Shown: positions 41,210 through 51,983, counted from the first letter of the stretch. The stretch is 64,000 nt of DNA from Streptococcus oricebi (GCF_017883985.1 NZ_PRDG01000004.1:232228-296227); one strand, 5' to 3'. The notes: generated by a model from the sequence alone, not told the origin. Translations and numbers: made by a program.

Positions 41210-42052
41210 TTAAATCAGCCCTAATTTTTCAAAGGCCTTATATAACCCGTCCGCTTCGACATCGTCGGTAATCATATCGGCCATAGCTAGAATTTCCGCT
41301 CCGCCATTGCCCATGGCCACCCCGACCTCACAATAATCCAGCATGGGAATATCAATCTTGGCATCACCAAAGGCAATGGTGTCCGTCCGCTCCTCACCTA
41401 GATAGTCAAGCAAAAGTTCAATAGCCTGGGCTTTGTCCATGCCTTTAATCCCCAAGTCGCCAAAAAGGGCCTGTTCGCCACGACCGCCCCAAGTGCCCGC
41501 CTTAAGCTCGGGAAAGGCCGACTTTGAATCCAAATGGTCTTGGTAGCTATGAAGAATAAAGCTGATTTTATTGAGGTCAGAACGATAAAGCTCTGCCCCG
41601 TAGACCAGACCATGGAGGGCATCCTCAGCCTCCAAATTCTCTGCTTCCTTTTGACTGAGCCCCTTACCTCTGACATAAGCCCTCAAGACTGGACGGGCTG
41701 CTTCCCGAAAATTTGGACTAGCAAAAAGGCCCTCATTACTCTCCAGGTAAAACTCCAAGCCTCGCTCCTGAAGCCAGTCTACTACCTTCTTCTCCAGATC
41801 CAAGGGAATGACCTGATGATGGATTACCTTCCCATGATGTTCCAGATAAGAACCATTACCACCAATCATGCCGTCCAGGCCAATATCCCATATCTTCTGG
41901 GGCATTTCTGCCCGACTGCGACCCGTACAAACATAAACATAATGCCCTCTTTGTCGGGCCTGCTGAATGGCCTTGATGGCTGATGTCGGCAGGCGATTTT
42001 CATAGTCAACCAGGGTCCCATCTACATCTAGAAAAATCAGTTTCTTGCGCAT
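41210..42052 (-). CDS. HAD-superfamily Cof-type phosphatase
   Basis: 280 residues. Motif I FLDVDGTLVDYE, motif II CTGRSR, and the C-terminal FGDAKIDIPMLDY with AMGNGGAEI, which are the Cof/IIB HAD signatures. It probably dephosphorylates sugar phosphates or flavin/pyridoxal phosphates. Same strand as the three histidine phosphatases, 16 bp upstream of the first, so the four form a phosphatase operon. Confidence 0.88.
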   Translation of the reverse strand: MRKKLIFLDVDGTLVDYENRLPTSAIKAIQQARQRGHYVYVCTGRSRAEMPQKIWDIGLDGMIGGNGSYLEHHGKVIHHQVIPLDLEKKVVDWLQERGLEFYLESNEGLFASPNFREAARPVLRAYVRGKGLSQKEAENLEAEDALHGLVYGAELYRSDLNKISFILHSYQDHLDSKSAFPELKAGTWGGRGEQALFGDLGIKGMDKAQAIELLLDYLGEERTDTIAFGDAKIDIPMLDYCEVGVAMGNGGAEILAMADMITDDVEADGLYKAFEKLGLI

Positions 42053-42258
42053 CTCTTTCTCCTTTCAAGCAGGGGCTGAAAAAAGCTCGAGCCTCTAAAA
42101 GTCTTTGGCTAAAAGAGCAAAATGCGTTAGCCTTTTAGCTTCTACCTCAACCCTTTCAGAAGTGATTTCTGTCCCCCTCTTCTTTTAACCCTATTATATA
42201 ATGGACCTCCCCGCCTTTCCAATAGAATACTGGCCAATCCTGATACTATCCTACACAA

Positions 42259-42284
42259 AAAAGTCCTCCGAGGAGAACTTTTTC
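42259..42284 (-). terminator. Terminator of metE-metF
   Basis: AAAGTTCTCC and GGAGGACTTTT arms with a short loop and T run on the minus strand, about 30 bp after the metF stop. Confidence 0.6.
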
Positions 42285-42314
42285 TTTGCTTATAAAGGCT
42301 GACCGTCCGGGCTC

Positions 42315-43187
42315 CTAGTGGCCGAGAACAGCTCCCTGGTCGTGAAAGAGAGGATAGGTAGCCTTGTAGATATGATAGGCAGTGGCTGCATCGTTCATAG
42401 TATAAAGGTGAACACCGGCCACATCCTGGGCCACTAGGTCGACAATCTGATCTACCGCATAGGCCAAGCCTGCTGCTCGTAGGGACTCTGAATCATGCTC
42501 ATACTTATCCAAAATAGTCCGAAACTTTCTAGGGAGATGGGTATTTTCGCAGGTCCGCAAGAGCCGGAGAGCCTGATTACGGTTGATGATGGGCATAATC
42601 CCCGCATAGATGGGAACATCAATCCCTGCTAGGATACACTTTTCCTGAAAATCGTAGAAACGTTCATTGTCAAAGAAGAGCTGGGTAATCAAGCTGGAAC
42701 AGCCTGCATCTACCTTTTTCTTAAGATATTGAATATCCTCGATTTGGCTAGCCGAGTCTGGATGACCTTCAGGGTAGCAGGCCCCAATCAGCTCAAAATG
42801 AGGGGCCTCCTCTCTGATAAATTCAATCAAGTCTGTGGCATAGCGGAAGTCTCCCTTGGGCGCTAAGTCTGGGATTCTATCCCCCCGCAGGGCCAAAATC
42901 TTATGCACATCTGCCCTATCCAGGGCCTGCAGGATAGAGGAAACCATCTTCTTGGTCAGATAAATGGCAGGAAGGTGGGCAATGGTGGGCACCGCCAAAT
43001 CATTGCGAATAAAGTCCGTCAGTCGCACCGTCGTCTCTTCAATATTGAACTTACTGTTACTCGCAGTCACACTGATGAAGTGGGGTGCAAGGTCCTGCAT
43101 TTCCCTCAAAGTCTGGAAAATCTTTTCATTGCCTACTGCCGGATTAGGAGGAAAAACTTCAAAGGAGAGACTAGGGTTATAGACCAT
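42315..43187 (-). CDS. metF: Methylenetetrahydrofolate reductase
   Basis: 290 residues. SFEVFPPNPAVGNE at the N-terminus, SVTASNSKFN, ALRGDRIPD and ITQLFFDNERFYDF are MetF signatures of the FAD-binding barrel. It reduces 5,10-methylene-THF to 5-methyl-THF, the methyl donor for MetE. It lies 3 bp downstream of metE, the normal streptococcal pair. Confidence 0.95.
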   Translation of the reverse strand: MVYNPSLSFEVFPPNPAVGNEKIFQTLREMQDLAPHFISVTASNSKFNIEETTVRLTDFIRNDLAVPTIAHLPAIYLTKKMVSSILQALDRADVHKILALRGDRIPDLAPKGDFRYATDLIEFIREEAPHFELIGACYPEGHPDSASQIEDIQYLKKKVDAGCSSLITQLFFDNERFYDFQEKCILAGIDVPIYAGIMPIINRNQALRLLRTCENTHLPRKFRTILDKYEHDSESLRAAGLAYAVDQIVDLVAQDVAGVHLYTMNDAATAYHIYKATYPLFHDQGAVLGH

Positions 43188-43190
43188 GAC

Positions 43191-45437
43191 TTATAGTTCC
43201 TTTCTTGCTGCTTGAGCCGCTTCTACCAAACGGACTAAACTTTCTCTTGTTTCTTTAATTCCCCGAGTTTTGAGACCGCAGTCAGGGTTGATCCAAACCT
43301 TTTGACTTGGAACCTTGGCTAAAATGGCTGCAATAGTCTGGTCAATCTCGCCTGCTGCGGGTACTCGTGGAGAGTGGATATCGTAGACACCAGGACCAAC
43401 CTGGGTTTGGAAGTTTTTGGCCTTGAGTTCATCTAGGATTACTAGATTAGAGCGACTAGCCTCAAAGGAGATGACATCCGCATCCATATTATCAATAGCC
43501 GGGATAATATCAGTAAATTCGCTGTAACACATGTGGGTATGAATCTGGGTATCCGCTGCTACACTAGAGTGAACCAAGCGGAAGGCCGGAATAGCCCAGT
43601 CCAGATAATCCTCATACCAGTCACTGCGCCGTAGGGGCAGTTTCTCCCGTAGGGCCGCCTCATCAATCTGGATAATCTTAATTCCAGCTGCTTCTAGGTC
43701 CAAGACTTCGTCCTTAATAGCTAGGGCGATTTGCAGGGTTGAATCCTTAATGGAAATATCCTCTCTTGGGAAGGACCAGTTTAAAATAGTAACCGGCCCT
43801 GTCAGCATACCCTTGACTGGCTTTTTCGTTTGACTTTGGGCATAGCTGGACCACTTGACCGTAATCGGATTTAGTCGGGTTACATCCCCCCAGATAATCG
43901 GTGGCTTAACTCCCCGTAAACCGTAGGATTGGACCCAACCATTCTTGGAGAAGAGGTAGCCTGATAGATTTTGACCGAAGTACTCTACCATGTCATTGCG
44001 TTCAAATTCTCCATGAACCAGCACATCAAAACCAACTGCTTCCTGCCATTTGATCCAATCATCAATCTGCTGGGCCAAAAATTGATCATAGGCTTCTTGG
44101 GATAGCTCCCCCTTACGAAAGGCCAAGCGTTGGCTCCGGACTTCCTTAGTTTGCGGGAAAGAACCGATAGTTGTAGTAGGCAGAAGAGGTAGTTTGAGGG
44201 CTTGAGCCTGAATCTGCTCCCGCTCAGCAAATGCTGGCAGGCGAGTGTAATCTTTTTCTGTCAAACCTGCCAGGCGTTGAGCCAGCTCTTTATTTTGACC
44301 GACCCTTTCCTTGGCAAAGAGGGCTTGATTGGCCTCCAAGAGCTCCTCTTCTCCCTGACGAATAGCCTCCAGGTCGCGCAGCTCATCTAATTTCTCAACC
44401 GCAAAGGCAAAGTGCTCTAAAATGTCTTGACCAAAGTCCTCATTAGCAGTTGTAAAAGGAACATGGAGGAGGGAGCAAGAGCTTGAAAGGACAAGCTTGT
44501 CTGTCGGAATTTGCTCTAAAATAGCCAGGCTTTTGGCATAGTTATTGCGCCAGATATTTTTACCATTGACAATTCCAGCATAGAGGGTCTTATCCTCTGG
44601 AAAACCAGACTTAACCAAGTCCAGGGTCTTCTTTCCCTCGACAAAGTCCAAGCCCAGGGCATCCACAGGCAGGGCAATCAAATCTTGATAGATGTCCCGT
44701 ACATCACCGAAATAGGTTGCTAGCAGGACTTGAAGACCCTTTTTGTCCGCCAAAAGTCTTTGGTAAAGACCCAAAAAGAGTTCCTTTTCTTGGGCTGATA
44801 GGTCCTTGACCAGGCTCGGCTCATCTAGCTGAATCTTCTTGGCACCCAGCTCTGCCAACCGAGCAAAGACTGCTTGATAGGCTGAGACCAAGTCTTCCAG
44901 AAAGTCAGCTGGCTCAAGACCCTCTTCAAAGTCTGATAGCTGCAAGAGGGTAAAGGGACCTACTAAGACCGGCCGAGTCAAGATACCTAGCTCTTTGGCC
45001 TGACTAAACTCATCAAAAATCTTCTGGCTTGCGACCTTGACCTGGGTCCCCTTTTCAAACTTAGGGACAATATAGTGGTAGTTGGTATTAAACCATTTCT
45101 TCATCGGCCAAGCTCTCACGTCACCCTTGTCCCCTTGGTAACCACGCGCCAGGGCAAAATACCGGCCCAAATCACTGAGTTCCAAATCTTGAACCTCTTG
45201 AGGAACTACATTAAAGAGAAAGGCTGCATCGAGCACATTATCGTAATGGGAAAAGTCATTGCTAGGAATCTCGGTCAGACCCTTATCCTTGAGGATTTGC
45301 CAGTGCTTGCTTCGCAAAGCCTTGGCTTCTTCTAAAAGTTCTGCCTCAGAAAGCTCATTTCTAAAGTATTTTTCCGTTGTAAATTTCAATTCACGAAACT
45401 CACCCAAACGTGGGAAACCAATAATTGTCGTTGTCAT
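43191..45437 (-). CDS. metE: Cobalamin-independent methionine synthase
   Basis: 748 residues, full length. N-terminal [13 protein letters not shown]-terminal catalytic domain with [28 protein letters not shown], and zinc ligands in HTHMCYSEF and [10 protein letters not shown]. It methylates homocysteine from methyl-THF. A MetR/MtaR-like inverted repeat lies about 80 bp upstream of the start, consistent with control by methionine supply. Confidence 0.97.
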   Translation of the reverse strand: MTTTIIGFPRLGEFRELKFTTEKYFRNELSEAELLEEAKALRSKHWQILKDKGLTEIPSNDFSHYDNVLDAAFLFNVVPQEVQDLELSDLGRYFALARGYQGDKGDVRAWPMKKWFNTNYHYIVPKFEKGTQVKVASQKIFDEFSQAKELGILTRPVLVGPFTLLQLSDFEEGLEPADFLEDLVSAYQAVFARLAELGAKKIQLDEPSLVKDLSAQEKELFLGLYQRLLADKKGLQVLLATYFGDVRDIYQDLIALPVDALGLDFVEGKKTLDLVKSGFPEDKTLYAGIVNGKNIWRNNYAKSLAILEQIPTDKLVLSSSCSLLHVPFTTANEDFGQDILEHFAFAVEKLDELRDLEAIRQGEEELLEANQALFAKERVGQNKELAQRLAGLTEKDYTRLPAFAEREQIQAQALKLPLLPTTTIGSFPQTKEVRSQRLAFRKGELSQEAYDQFLAQQIDDWIKWQEAVGFDVLVHGEFERNDMVEYFGQNLSGYLFSKNGWVQSYGLRGVKPPIIWGDVTRLNPITVKWSSYAQSQTKKPVKGMLTGPVTILNWSFPREDISIKDSTLQIALAIKDEVLDLEAAGIKIIQIDEAALREKLPLRRSDWYEDYLDWAIPAFRLVHSSVAADTQIHTHMCYSEFTDIIPAIDNMDADVISFEASRSNLVILDELKAKNFQTQVGPGVYDIHSPRVPAAGEIDQTIAAILAKVPSQKVWINPDCGLKTRGIKETRESLVRLVEAAQAARKEL

Positions 45438-45516
45438 ATTCTTCCTCCAATTTTTACTTGCCTATATCTTAACAGAAAAATGCCGCCCTGTATAATTGGA
45501 ATTTTGATGATTAAGT

Positions 45517-45533
45517 TATAGCCCCAGACTATA
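45517..45533 (-). promoter_or_regulatory. MetR/MtaR-like box upstream of metE
   Basis: TATAG-N7-CTATA has the exact arms and spacing of the streptococcal MET box (TATAGTTTnAAACTATA), though the inner bases differ. Confidence 0.55.
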
Positions 45534-45627
45534 CCCCGCGAAAGCAGGCCTCGCCTAGTCTAGCCGAAAAGAGCAAAATAAATAGGTTAGACTCTTATAA
45601 GTCCAACCTATAACCCCCTATATATAA

Positions 45628-45665
45628 AAACTAAGGGCCAGAGCCAGGCTCCAACCCTTAAATAC
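45628..45665 (-). terminator. Terminator of AI-2E-family transporter gene
   Basis: AAGGG and CCCTT outer arms, GAGCC and GGCTC inner arms, then TTTTTAT on the minus strand. Confidence 0.65.
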
Positions 45666-45719
45666 TTATAAAAACTTGTCAACTCTCTTTAAAACTCCTT
45701 GCGAGATTGAGATTGGGAA

Positions 45720-46838
45720 CTATTCCTTTTTAGAAATGACTTCTGCCCCAGTCCCCTCTTTTGCTTCTCTAGATTTAACAAACTCCTTGGTCAAGCGATA
45801 GATGACCGCAAAGAGAGGGGTAAAGAAAATCATCCCGACCAGACCGAAGAGGTTGCCCCCTATAAGGGCGGCTGATAGGGTAAAGAGGACCGGTAGACCG
45901 ACAGAAGAGCCGACTACTCTTGGATAAATCAGATTGCCCTCCACCAGCTGAATCAACTGAAAGACCAATATAGAAATCAGGGCCTTGACTGGACTTTGAG
46001 TAAAGATAAAGATAGCTCCCAAACCACAGGCCGTAAAGGGACCAATATAGGGAATAAAGGAGAGAATCCCAGCCAGGACCCCAATCATAGCCGCATAGGG
46101 CAAGCCAGTCAAACTGTAGGATAGAAAGACCAGCAGACCGACAATAAAGGCCTCCATGATTTGGCCCATCAGGAAATTATTATAGGTATCAACAGCAACA
46201 GAGCCAGCATAGCGCAGGTAGTCTGTCAGCTTATCAGGCAGGCAAATCCGCATGATTCGCGTTGTCGTCTCCATCAAAAATTCCTTGCTTCCCAGCATGG
46301 AAAACATGATAAAGACTGCCATAATCACTGTAAAAAAGTTGCCAAAGACAGAGCCGATATTGCCTGTCAAGCTAGCCAAAAGTTGAACTCCCTTATTGAC
46401 CATCCCGCTCTGGTTGAGCTGGGTAGTTAGTTTATTGAGCTGGGCCGCCTTGAAGATACCCATCTTTGCCAACCACTGGTTAAACTGGGGCAGGAACTGA
46501 TTAATAGTCTTAGACAGAGAAGCCACCGCTGTAGATAGGGTCGGGATAACGATGGCTAAAGTTCCCGCCACAATCAGACTAAAGCAGATTAGGACGAGCA
46601 GAATGGCCAGGGTCCGCTCCAAACCCTTGAAAAGTTTTCGCTTTTGGAGAAAATTCTCAATATTGCGCATGGGCACATTAAAGACAAAGGCCATGGCCCC
46701 TCCTAAAAGAATAGGAGAAAAGACCGTCATCAAGTGATTGATTCCAGCCCAAATCTGACCCAGATAAAGGACTCCAGCCAAGCACAAGGCCGCAAAAAAT
46801 ACCAGTCCATACTGGCTCTTAAATAAGTTTCTCATCAT
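45720..46838 (-). CDS. AI-2E family transporter
   Basis: 372 residues, about eight transmembrane helices. The family pattern includes GGAMAFVFNVPMRNIE, a long amphipathic central region (residues ~105-160), then PYAAMIGVLAGILSFIPYIGPF and LVEGNLIYPRVVGSSVGLP. Family members (YdiK/PerM/TqsA-like) export diverse small molecules or ions, so an AI-2 role should not be assumed. Single gene with its own terminator. Confidence 0.88.
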   Translation of the reverse strand: MMRNLFKSQYGLVFFAALCLAGVLYLGQIWAGINHLMTVFSPILLGGAMAFVFNVPMRNIENFLQKRKLFKGLERTLAILLVLICFSLIVAGTLAIVIPTLSTAVASLSKTINQFLPQFNQWLAKMGIFKAAQLNKLTTQLNQSGMVNKGVQLLASLTGNIGSVFGNFFTVIMAVFIMFSMLGSKEFLMETTTRIMRICLPDKLTDYLRYAGSVAVDTYNNFLMGQIMEAFIVGLLVFLSYSLTGLPYAAMIGVLAGILSFIPYIGPFTACGLGAIFIFTQSPVKALISILVFQLIQLVEGNLIYPRVVGSSVGLPVLFTLSAALIGGNLFGLVGMIFFTPLFAVIYRLTKEFVKSREAKEGTGAEVISKKE

Positions 46839-47292
46839 ACTTCCTACATTCTATAAACTAAGGTCCCCAGCCTTAAAAACTAGGGATAACAAGGACTTAT
46901 TCTACCACAAAAGCCCCCTAGGGTCAATTTAGAAAGCCCCACTCAAGCGCTCCTGGCTCCAGCAGCTAGCAGTCTAGCTAAGACCTCAAAACTTGAACAA
47001 AGGGGCTGAGAAATCACTCCCAGCTAAAGTAAAAGGCCTGAAATCCTAGTGTAAAACTGGACTGCACCCCAAAGTTAGATTTTGCTTGTCCAACTTTTGG
47101 AGTGCAGTTCAAAATATCGATTTCACGCCTGTCTTATACTCGTAAGCTAGGAAAACAGTCTTAATCCGACTGTCTCCCAGTCTCGAGGTTTGCGTATAAA
47201 TATAAGTAAAACTTGCCTTATCAGACTAGCCTCGAAAGAAAAACTGCTTTCCTAAAGCCAGTAGCAAGAGACTTGAAAGATTCCTTATCTAG
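46839..47292. other. Noncoding gap with IS relic and small hairpins
   Basis: 454 bp without a credible gene. It contains the IS-end relic at about 47053-47112 and a small ACAGTC/GACTGT hairpin near 47153-47171. Nothing else is seen. Confidence 0.55.
47053..47112. mobile_element. Fused terminal inverted repeats of an IS3-family-like element
   Basis: GGACTGCACCCCAAAGTTAG on the left and its inverse (CCAACTTTTGGAGTGCAGTT) on the right enclose only about 20 bp. These ends resemble, from memory, IS150/IS3-group streptococcal ISs. No transposase remains, so it is an internally deleted relic or tiny MITE. Confidence 0.55.
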
Positions 47293-47589
47293 CTAATCTG
47301 CCTTGCTCTTGCGCCAGGGACGTTCATAGTCATACCAGAGATTGACACTGGGGTCGGCTAGCTTGCTGAAAGGATAGACCTCCTGCCCTTCCTCAAGCAA
47401 CATATCCTCCAGATACTCCCTAAGCATCCAGACATGACTCGGCTTGGGGTGGCGCATGGATAGGACCCGCTCTAAATCCTCTGCCGACAAGCCCAAATCA
47501 GCCAAGACCCGCTCCTCTGAATAGTTCAAACGGCGGTAGTTCTCCTGCAATTCTCTAGCAGTATTGCGCATTTCTACTTTTGTTAACAT
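47293..47589 (-). CDS. DUF2316 family protein
   Basis: 98 residues. EMRNTARELQENYRRLNYSEE and VLADLGLSAEDLERVLSM suggest a helix-turn-helix-like N-terminal half; VWMLREYLEDMLLEEG and the P-Y-S/YPFSKL segment follow. From memory it matches DUF2316, a small uncharacterised family of lactic acid bacteria that may bind DNA. It is a single gene divergent from pabB. Confidence 0.8.
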   Translation of the reverse strand: MLTKVEMRNTARELQENYRRLNYSEERVLADLGLSAEDLERVLSMRHPKPSHVWMLREYLEDMLLEEGQEVYPFSKLADPSVNLWYDYERPWRKSKAD

Positions 47590-47695
47590 AAAGACCTCCC
47601 ATCTTTTTCTTTATTCTACCAAAAACGAGCTATTTTGTCTCTATTTTTAAGCGCTTCCAGTCCTGGCCTCAAGCATTTTATGCTATACTAGACTT

Positions 47696-49420
47696 ATGCA
47701 CAAGAAAACAGTTATTGATTTTAAAGAGCTAGGGCAACGCTATATTTTTACCCAGCCCATCAAGGAATTAAAGACCCGAAAGCCTAGCCAGATCCAACCT
47801 ATCCTGGACCAAGTTGATTGTTATCAAAAGGCCGGCTACTATGTAGTAGGCTATCTAAGCTATGAAGCTGGAGCTGCCTTTGAAGAAAAATTTCAGGTCC
47901 ACCAAGGACCACTCACTGCGGAATATCTAGCCTACTTCACTGTTCACCTGGAAGCCCAAGTAACCGAGATTCCCTTAAGCTATGAGCCAGTCTACCTAGC
48001 AGAGGATTGGCAGAGCACAATCAGCGCCCAGGCCTATGAAGCAGCCATCGCCAAAATTCACCAAGAAATCCGCCAGGGCAATACCTACCAGGTCAACTAT
48101 ACCCTGCAACTAAGTGAGCAGGTCGAGGGAGACTACTGGGCCCTTTATAACCGCTTGGTTGTCGAGCAAAATGCAGCCTATAATGCCTACATTGAGCACG
48201 ATGATTTTGCTGTCCTGTCCATCAGTCCAGAACTCTTTTTCAAGACCCAAGACCAGCAATTGATAACCCGACCCATGAAGGGGACTGTTGCCCGAGGCCT
48301 TAGGACCAAGGAGGATTTAGAACTGGCTGACTGGCTGGCCCAAGACAGCAAAAATCGGGCAGAGAATATGATGATTGTCGATTTGCTCCGCAATGATATG
48401 AATCGGATCTGTCGCCTGGGAAGTGTCCAAGTCCAAAAACTCTGTCAGGTCGAACAATATTCCACCGTCTGGCAGATGACCTCCACCATTAGGGGAGAAA
48501 TTGAAGCCGACTGTAAGCTAAGACAAATCTTTCAGGCCCTCTTTCCCTGCGGCTCGATTACCGGGGCTCCTAAAATCTCAACCATGGCTATCATCAAACA
48601 GCTCGAGCCCCAGGCCCGGGGCCTCTACTGTGGAACGATTGGCCTTTGCCTACCTAGCGGGGAGCGAATCTTCAATGTAGCCATCCGTACCCTCCAAATC
48701 CACCAAAATCAAGCCATTTATGGGGCGGGTGGGGGCATTACCTGGGACAGCAACTGGCAATCAGAGTACCAAGAAGCCCAGCAAAAAGCTGCCGTCCTCT
48801 ATCGGACCAATCCCCAATTTCAGCTCTTTACCACTGGCAAGGTCAGTCAGGGCCAACTAAGCTTTTACCAACAGCACCTCAAGCGCCTAGAAGAAGCCGC
48901 TCGCTACTTCGCCTTTCCCTTTGACCAGAAAAAATTAGAAGAAGAACTGAAAGAATTATTAAAAAGCGTTCAAGACAAGGAGAACCAGCGCCTTAAAATA
49001 TCCCTGGACAAAAAAGGCGACTTCCAGTTTGAACTGGCTCCACTCAAAGCCTTGAGCAAGACCTTTCAACAAGCCCGTCTGGTCCAGCAAAAAAAGGAGC
49101 TAGCTAGCCCCTTCACCTACTTCAAGACCAGCCACCGGCCCCACTTAAGCCTGGGCGAGCAGGAGCAGATTTACTATAATTCCCAAGGCCAGCTTCTAGA
49201 AACCTCTATCGGTAACCTCATCTTAAAACTGGACGGCAAGCTCTATACCCCGCCAGTGGAGCTAGGCCTCCTGGACGGTATCTATCGCCAAAGCCTCCTT
49301 CAAAAAGGCCAAGTCCAAGAAAAAATCCTCCAGCTAGAGGACCTAGCCCAGGCCGAGCAAGTCTATGCCTGCAATGCTGTGCGGGGCCTCTATCAACTAG
49401 AACTAGCTGAGCAAGTCTAG
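47696..49420 (+). CDS. pabB: Aminodeoxychorismate synthase component I fused to 4-amino-4-deoxychorismate lyase
   Basis: 574 residues. The N-terminal chorismate-binding domain (to about 370) contains NTYQVNYTLQL, KGTVARG, SKNRAENMMIVDLLRND, CGSITGAPK and AGGGITWDS. The C-terminal region (about 380-570) resembles the aminotransferase class IV fold of PabC, ending in LLDGIYRQSLL and YACNAVRGL. Together they would turn chorismate and ammonia into p-aminobenzoate for folate. The glutaminase subunit PabA is not in this window. An anthranilate synthase is less likely given the fused lyase. Confidence 0.9.
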   Translation: MHKKTVIDFKELGQRYIFTQPIKELKTRKPSQIQPILDQVDCYQKAGYYVVGYLSYEAGAAFEEKFQVHQGPLTAEYLAYFTVHLEAQVTEIPLSYEPVYLAEDWQSTISAQAYEAAIAKIHQEIRQGNTYQVNYTLQLSEQVEGDYWALYNRLVVEQNAAYNAYIEHDDFAVLSISPELFFKTQDQQLITRPMKGTVARGLRTKEDLELADWLAQDSKNRAENMMIVDLLRNDMNRICRLGSVQVQKLCQVEQYSTVWQMTSTIRGEIEADCKLRQIFQALFPCGSITGAPKISTMAIIKQLEPQARGLYCGTIGLCLPSGERIFNVAIRTLQIHQNQAIYGAGGGITWDSNWQSEYQEAQQKAAVLYRTNPQFQLFTTGKVSQGQLSFYQQHLKRLEEAARYFAFPFDQKKLEEELKELLKSVQDKENQRLKISLDKKGDFQFELAPLKALSKTFQQARLVQQKKELASPFTYFKTSHRPHLSLGEQEQIYYNSQGQLLETSIGNLILKLDGKLYTPPVELGLLDGIYRQSLLQKGQVQEKILQLEDLAQAEQVYACNAVRGLYQLELAEQV

Positions 49421-49590
49421 GCGAGAGGACGTTTTACCAGTCAGAAGTAACTGAGGATACTATTTAATTTTTAGCACTTGCAATAAATTGAGTTAAACTA
49501 AGTATATTCGATTTAGTAGAATATACAGCTATTCCTTAACAGTACATTGCATTATAAAATGTTTATAAGTTTGATATTTTATGCTAATAG

Positions 49591-49612
49591 AAAAAGCCCC
49601 TAGGGGCTTTTT
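49591..49612. terminator. Bidirectional terminator
   Basis: AAAAAGCCCC-TA-GGGGCTTTTT stem between the convergent pabB and serine-rich protein genes. Confidence 0.8.
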
Positions 49613-49618
49613 ACATTC

Positions 49619-50209
49619 TTATTGAATAGTTGTTTTCATTTCTTCAACGAATTTTTTTAATTCATCACGGTATTCTTTTAAAAATTGGACTAAATCAGCC
49701 TTCCCGATAAGTCGTTTATTTTTCATTGCTCCATATTGTTTTTCTTGTTGCGCAAAGGCTTCATCATATTGTTTCTTTGTACTTTCAAATGTTGCTTGGT
49801 CATATAAAACAGTATCTTTTATAGCAGCTTCATATTGAGCATAGTAATCCTCTATAATCATCTTATACATTATCAGATAATCACCATATGTTCTGATTGA
49901 TTCAATAGTAGCATCCGATACATCTTGAGGTGTAAAAGCGGTCCCCTCATCTACTTGCTCTTCTTGTGATCTGCTACTGCTACTTACAGTTGACTCACTA
50001 GAGCTCGTACTAGTAGATGAAGTAGTTGAAACACTCGTTTGCTCAGAAGACGAAGCAACTGTTGACTTTTCTACTGAGCTTGGGCTAATGATAGCTTTCA
50101 CCCCCGATACCACAAATAGAGCTAGGAGGGCAAGAACCCACCATTTTTTGTAAAAAGGTTTTTTCTGCACATAGACATTTCCTTTTTCATCACGTATTTT
50201 CTTCTTCAT
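49619..50209 (-). CDS. Membrane-anchored Ser/Thr-rich protein, unknown
   Basis: 196 residues. A short basic cytoplasmic tail precedes one transmembrane helix (WWVLALLALFVVSGVKAII, about 24-43). A ~50-residue Ser/Thr/Glu wall linker leads to a helical C-terminal domain rich in Tyr, Lys and Glu. The DNA is AT-rich compared with its neighbours. No family recognised. AGGAG precedes the ATG; a single-gene unit between two terminators. It could be a surface stress or adhesion accessory. Confidence 0.65.
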   Translation of the reverse strand: MKKKIRDEKGNVYVQKKPFYKKWWVLALLALFVVSGVKAIISPSSVEKSTVASSSEQTSVSTTSSTSTSSSESTVSSSSRSQEEQVDEGTAFTPQDVSDATIESIRTYGDYLIMYKMIIEDYYAQYEAAIKDTVLYDQATFESTKKQYDEAFAQQEKQYGAMKNKRLIGKADLVQFLKEYRDELKKFVEEMKTTIQ

Positions 50210-50336
50210 AAAAATCTCCTTTAATTTTTATAATATTATTATATTATAAAACCTCGAAAAAATACAGCGTTTTATGAATAAATTTTAACTTCTATATAAA
50301 TTTAAAAAAGCTAAAACAACAAGCTAACCAACTATA

Positions 50337-50392
50337 AAAAGCGAACAAGATTAGTCTTCTGTCGACCAGAATTCTAACTTGTTCGCTTTTAT
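50337..50392 (-). terminator. Long terminator downstream of pgi
   Basis: AAAAGCGAACAAG and CTTGTTCGCTTTT arms with a ~30-base loop containing a smaller stem. Confidence 0.6.
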
Positions 50393-50471
50393 TATCTTAT
50401 CACTTTATAAAAGACAAAGTATTTCTAATGGCAAATCTCTTTACCTTATCAAACTTCCAGGCCAGCCTGGC

Positions 50472-51821
50472 TTATAGGCGAGCATTGAGTTCCTTGCTCA
50501 AATCTTCAAAGCCTGGTTTGCCAAGCAGGGCAAACATATTTTTCTTGTAGGCCTCTACACCTGGCTGGTCAAATGGATTGATTGCATTGAGGTAGCCAGA
50601 AATCGCAATCGCTAGTTCAAAGAAGTAGATAGTGTAGCCCAAGGTATAGGCGTCTTGCTCAGGCAGAGTGACAAACATATTTGGCACATCTCCATCAGTA
50701 TGGGCTAGAAGTACACCGTCAGTTGCCTTTTTATTGACAAAGTCGACATCCTTGCCTTGGATGTAACCAAGACCGTCCAGGTCCTCCTCAAATTCAGGAA
50801 TCAGGATATTCTTACGTGGCTTGTCAACCCGGACAACTGTTTCAAACATAATCCGAGCCCCTTCTTGGATAAATTGACCCAAGGAGTGCAAGTCAGTTGA
50901 GAAGTTAGCAGAAGTCGGATAGATTCCTTTTTGGTCTTTTCCTTCTGACTCCCCTGCCAGCTGCTTCCACCATTCAGAGAAGTATTGAAGAGATGGCTCA
51001 TAGTTGACCAGAATTTCAGTCGCATAACCCTTACGGTAGAGGACATTGCGGATCGCCGCATATTGGTAGGCCTCGTTTTCAGAAATCTTATCAGAAGTAT
51101 AGTCCTTACGCGCTGCATTAGCTCCTTCCATCAGAGCCTTGATGTCTGCACCAGAAGCGGCGATTGGCAAGAGTCCAACAGCTGTCAAGACGGAGAAACG
51201 TCCACCGACATCATCTGGAACTACAAAGGTTTGCCAACCATTAGCGTCAGCCTCGACCTTAACAGCTCCCTTCACTCGGTCAGTTGTCGCATAGATGCGC
51301 TTGTTGGCTTCTTCTACTCCATATTTTTTAATCAGGAGTTCCTTAAAGACACGAAAGGCAATAGCTGGTTCGGTAGTGGTTCCTGATTTGGAAATAACAT
51401 TGACTGAGAAGTCCTTGTCAGCTACATAGTCCACTAGATCGGCTAGATAAGTAGAGGAGATAGAGTTTCCAGCGTACAAAATTTGTGGCGCCTTGCGCTC
51501 TTCTTTGGTTTGCAAGTTGACAAAGTGGTTGTTCAAAAAGTCAATCGCTGCCTTGGCTCCTAGGTAAGAACCACCGATACCGATAACCACCAAGACATCG
51601 CTAGTTTCCTTGATTTCTTCTGCCGCCTTTAGGATACGGGCAAATTCTTCCTTATCGTAGTTTTCTGGCAAGTCCAACCAACCACGAAAATCGCTACCAG
51701 CTCCTGTTCCCTGGCGTAAGAGCTCATCAGCTACCGTTACTTGGGCCTGCATAAAGTCTACCTCTTGAGGGGCGACAAATTTATCCAAGACTTTTGAATA
51801 ATCAAATTTAATATGGGTCAT
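50472..51821 (-). CDS. pgi: Glucose-6-phosphate isomerase
   Basis: 449 residues, standard for Gram-positive [52 protein letters not shown] (signature 1), the His-bearing [11 protein letters not shown] and the C-terminal Lys region [19 protein letters not shown] are visible. It interconverts glucose-6-P and fructose-6-P. Monocistronic, with AGGA-type pairing upstream of the ATG. Confidence 0.97.
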   Translation of the reverse strand: MTHIKFDYSKVLDKFVAPQEVDFMQAQVTVADELLRQGTGAGSDFRGWLDLPENYDKEEFARILKAAEEIKETSDVLVVIGIGGSYLGAKAAIDFLNNHFVNLQTKEERKAPQILYAGNSISSTYLADLVDYVADKDFSVNVISKSGTTTEPAIAFRVFKELLIKKYGVEEANKRIYATTDRVKGAVKVEADANGWQTFVVPDDVGGRFSVLTAVGLLPIAASGADIKALMEGANAARKDYTSDKISENEAYQYAAIRNVLYRKGYATEILVNYEPSLQYFSEWWKQLAGESEGKDQKGIYPTSANFSTDLHSLGQFIQEGARIMFETVVRVDKPRKNILIPEFEEDLDGLGYIQGKDVDFVNKKATDGVLLAHTDGDVPNMFVTLPEQDAYTLGYTIYFFELAIAISGYLNAINPFDQPGVEAYKKNMFALLGKPGFEDLSKELNARL

Positions 51822-51983
51822 TTTTTATCCTCCGTTTTTTCTTACCTCTTATGATAACGCTTTAGAGTCTTTTTAGCAAGTAATTTTACATTTAAAAACG
51901 CTTACAAATACTTTTGACTAAATTTGAATCCAAAAAGCTTTTTAGAGGGCAAATACTTCCTATAATTTTTAGGTCGACAAACA

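Noticed and set aside
45720..46838. Autoinducer-2 exporter role
   Set aside because: The family name is historical and members carry varied substrates; nothing here links it to AI-2.
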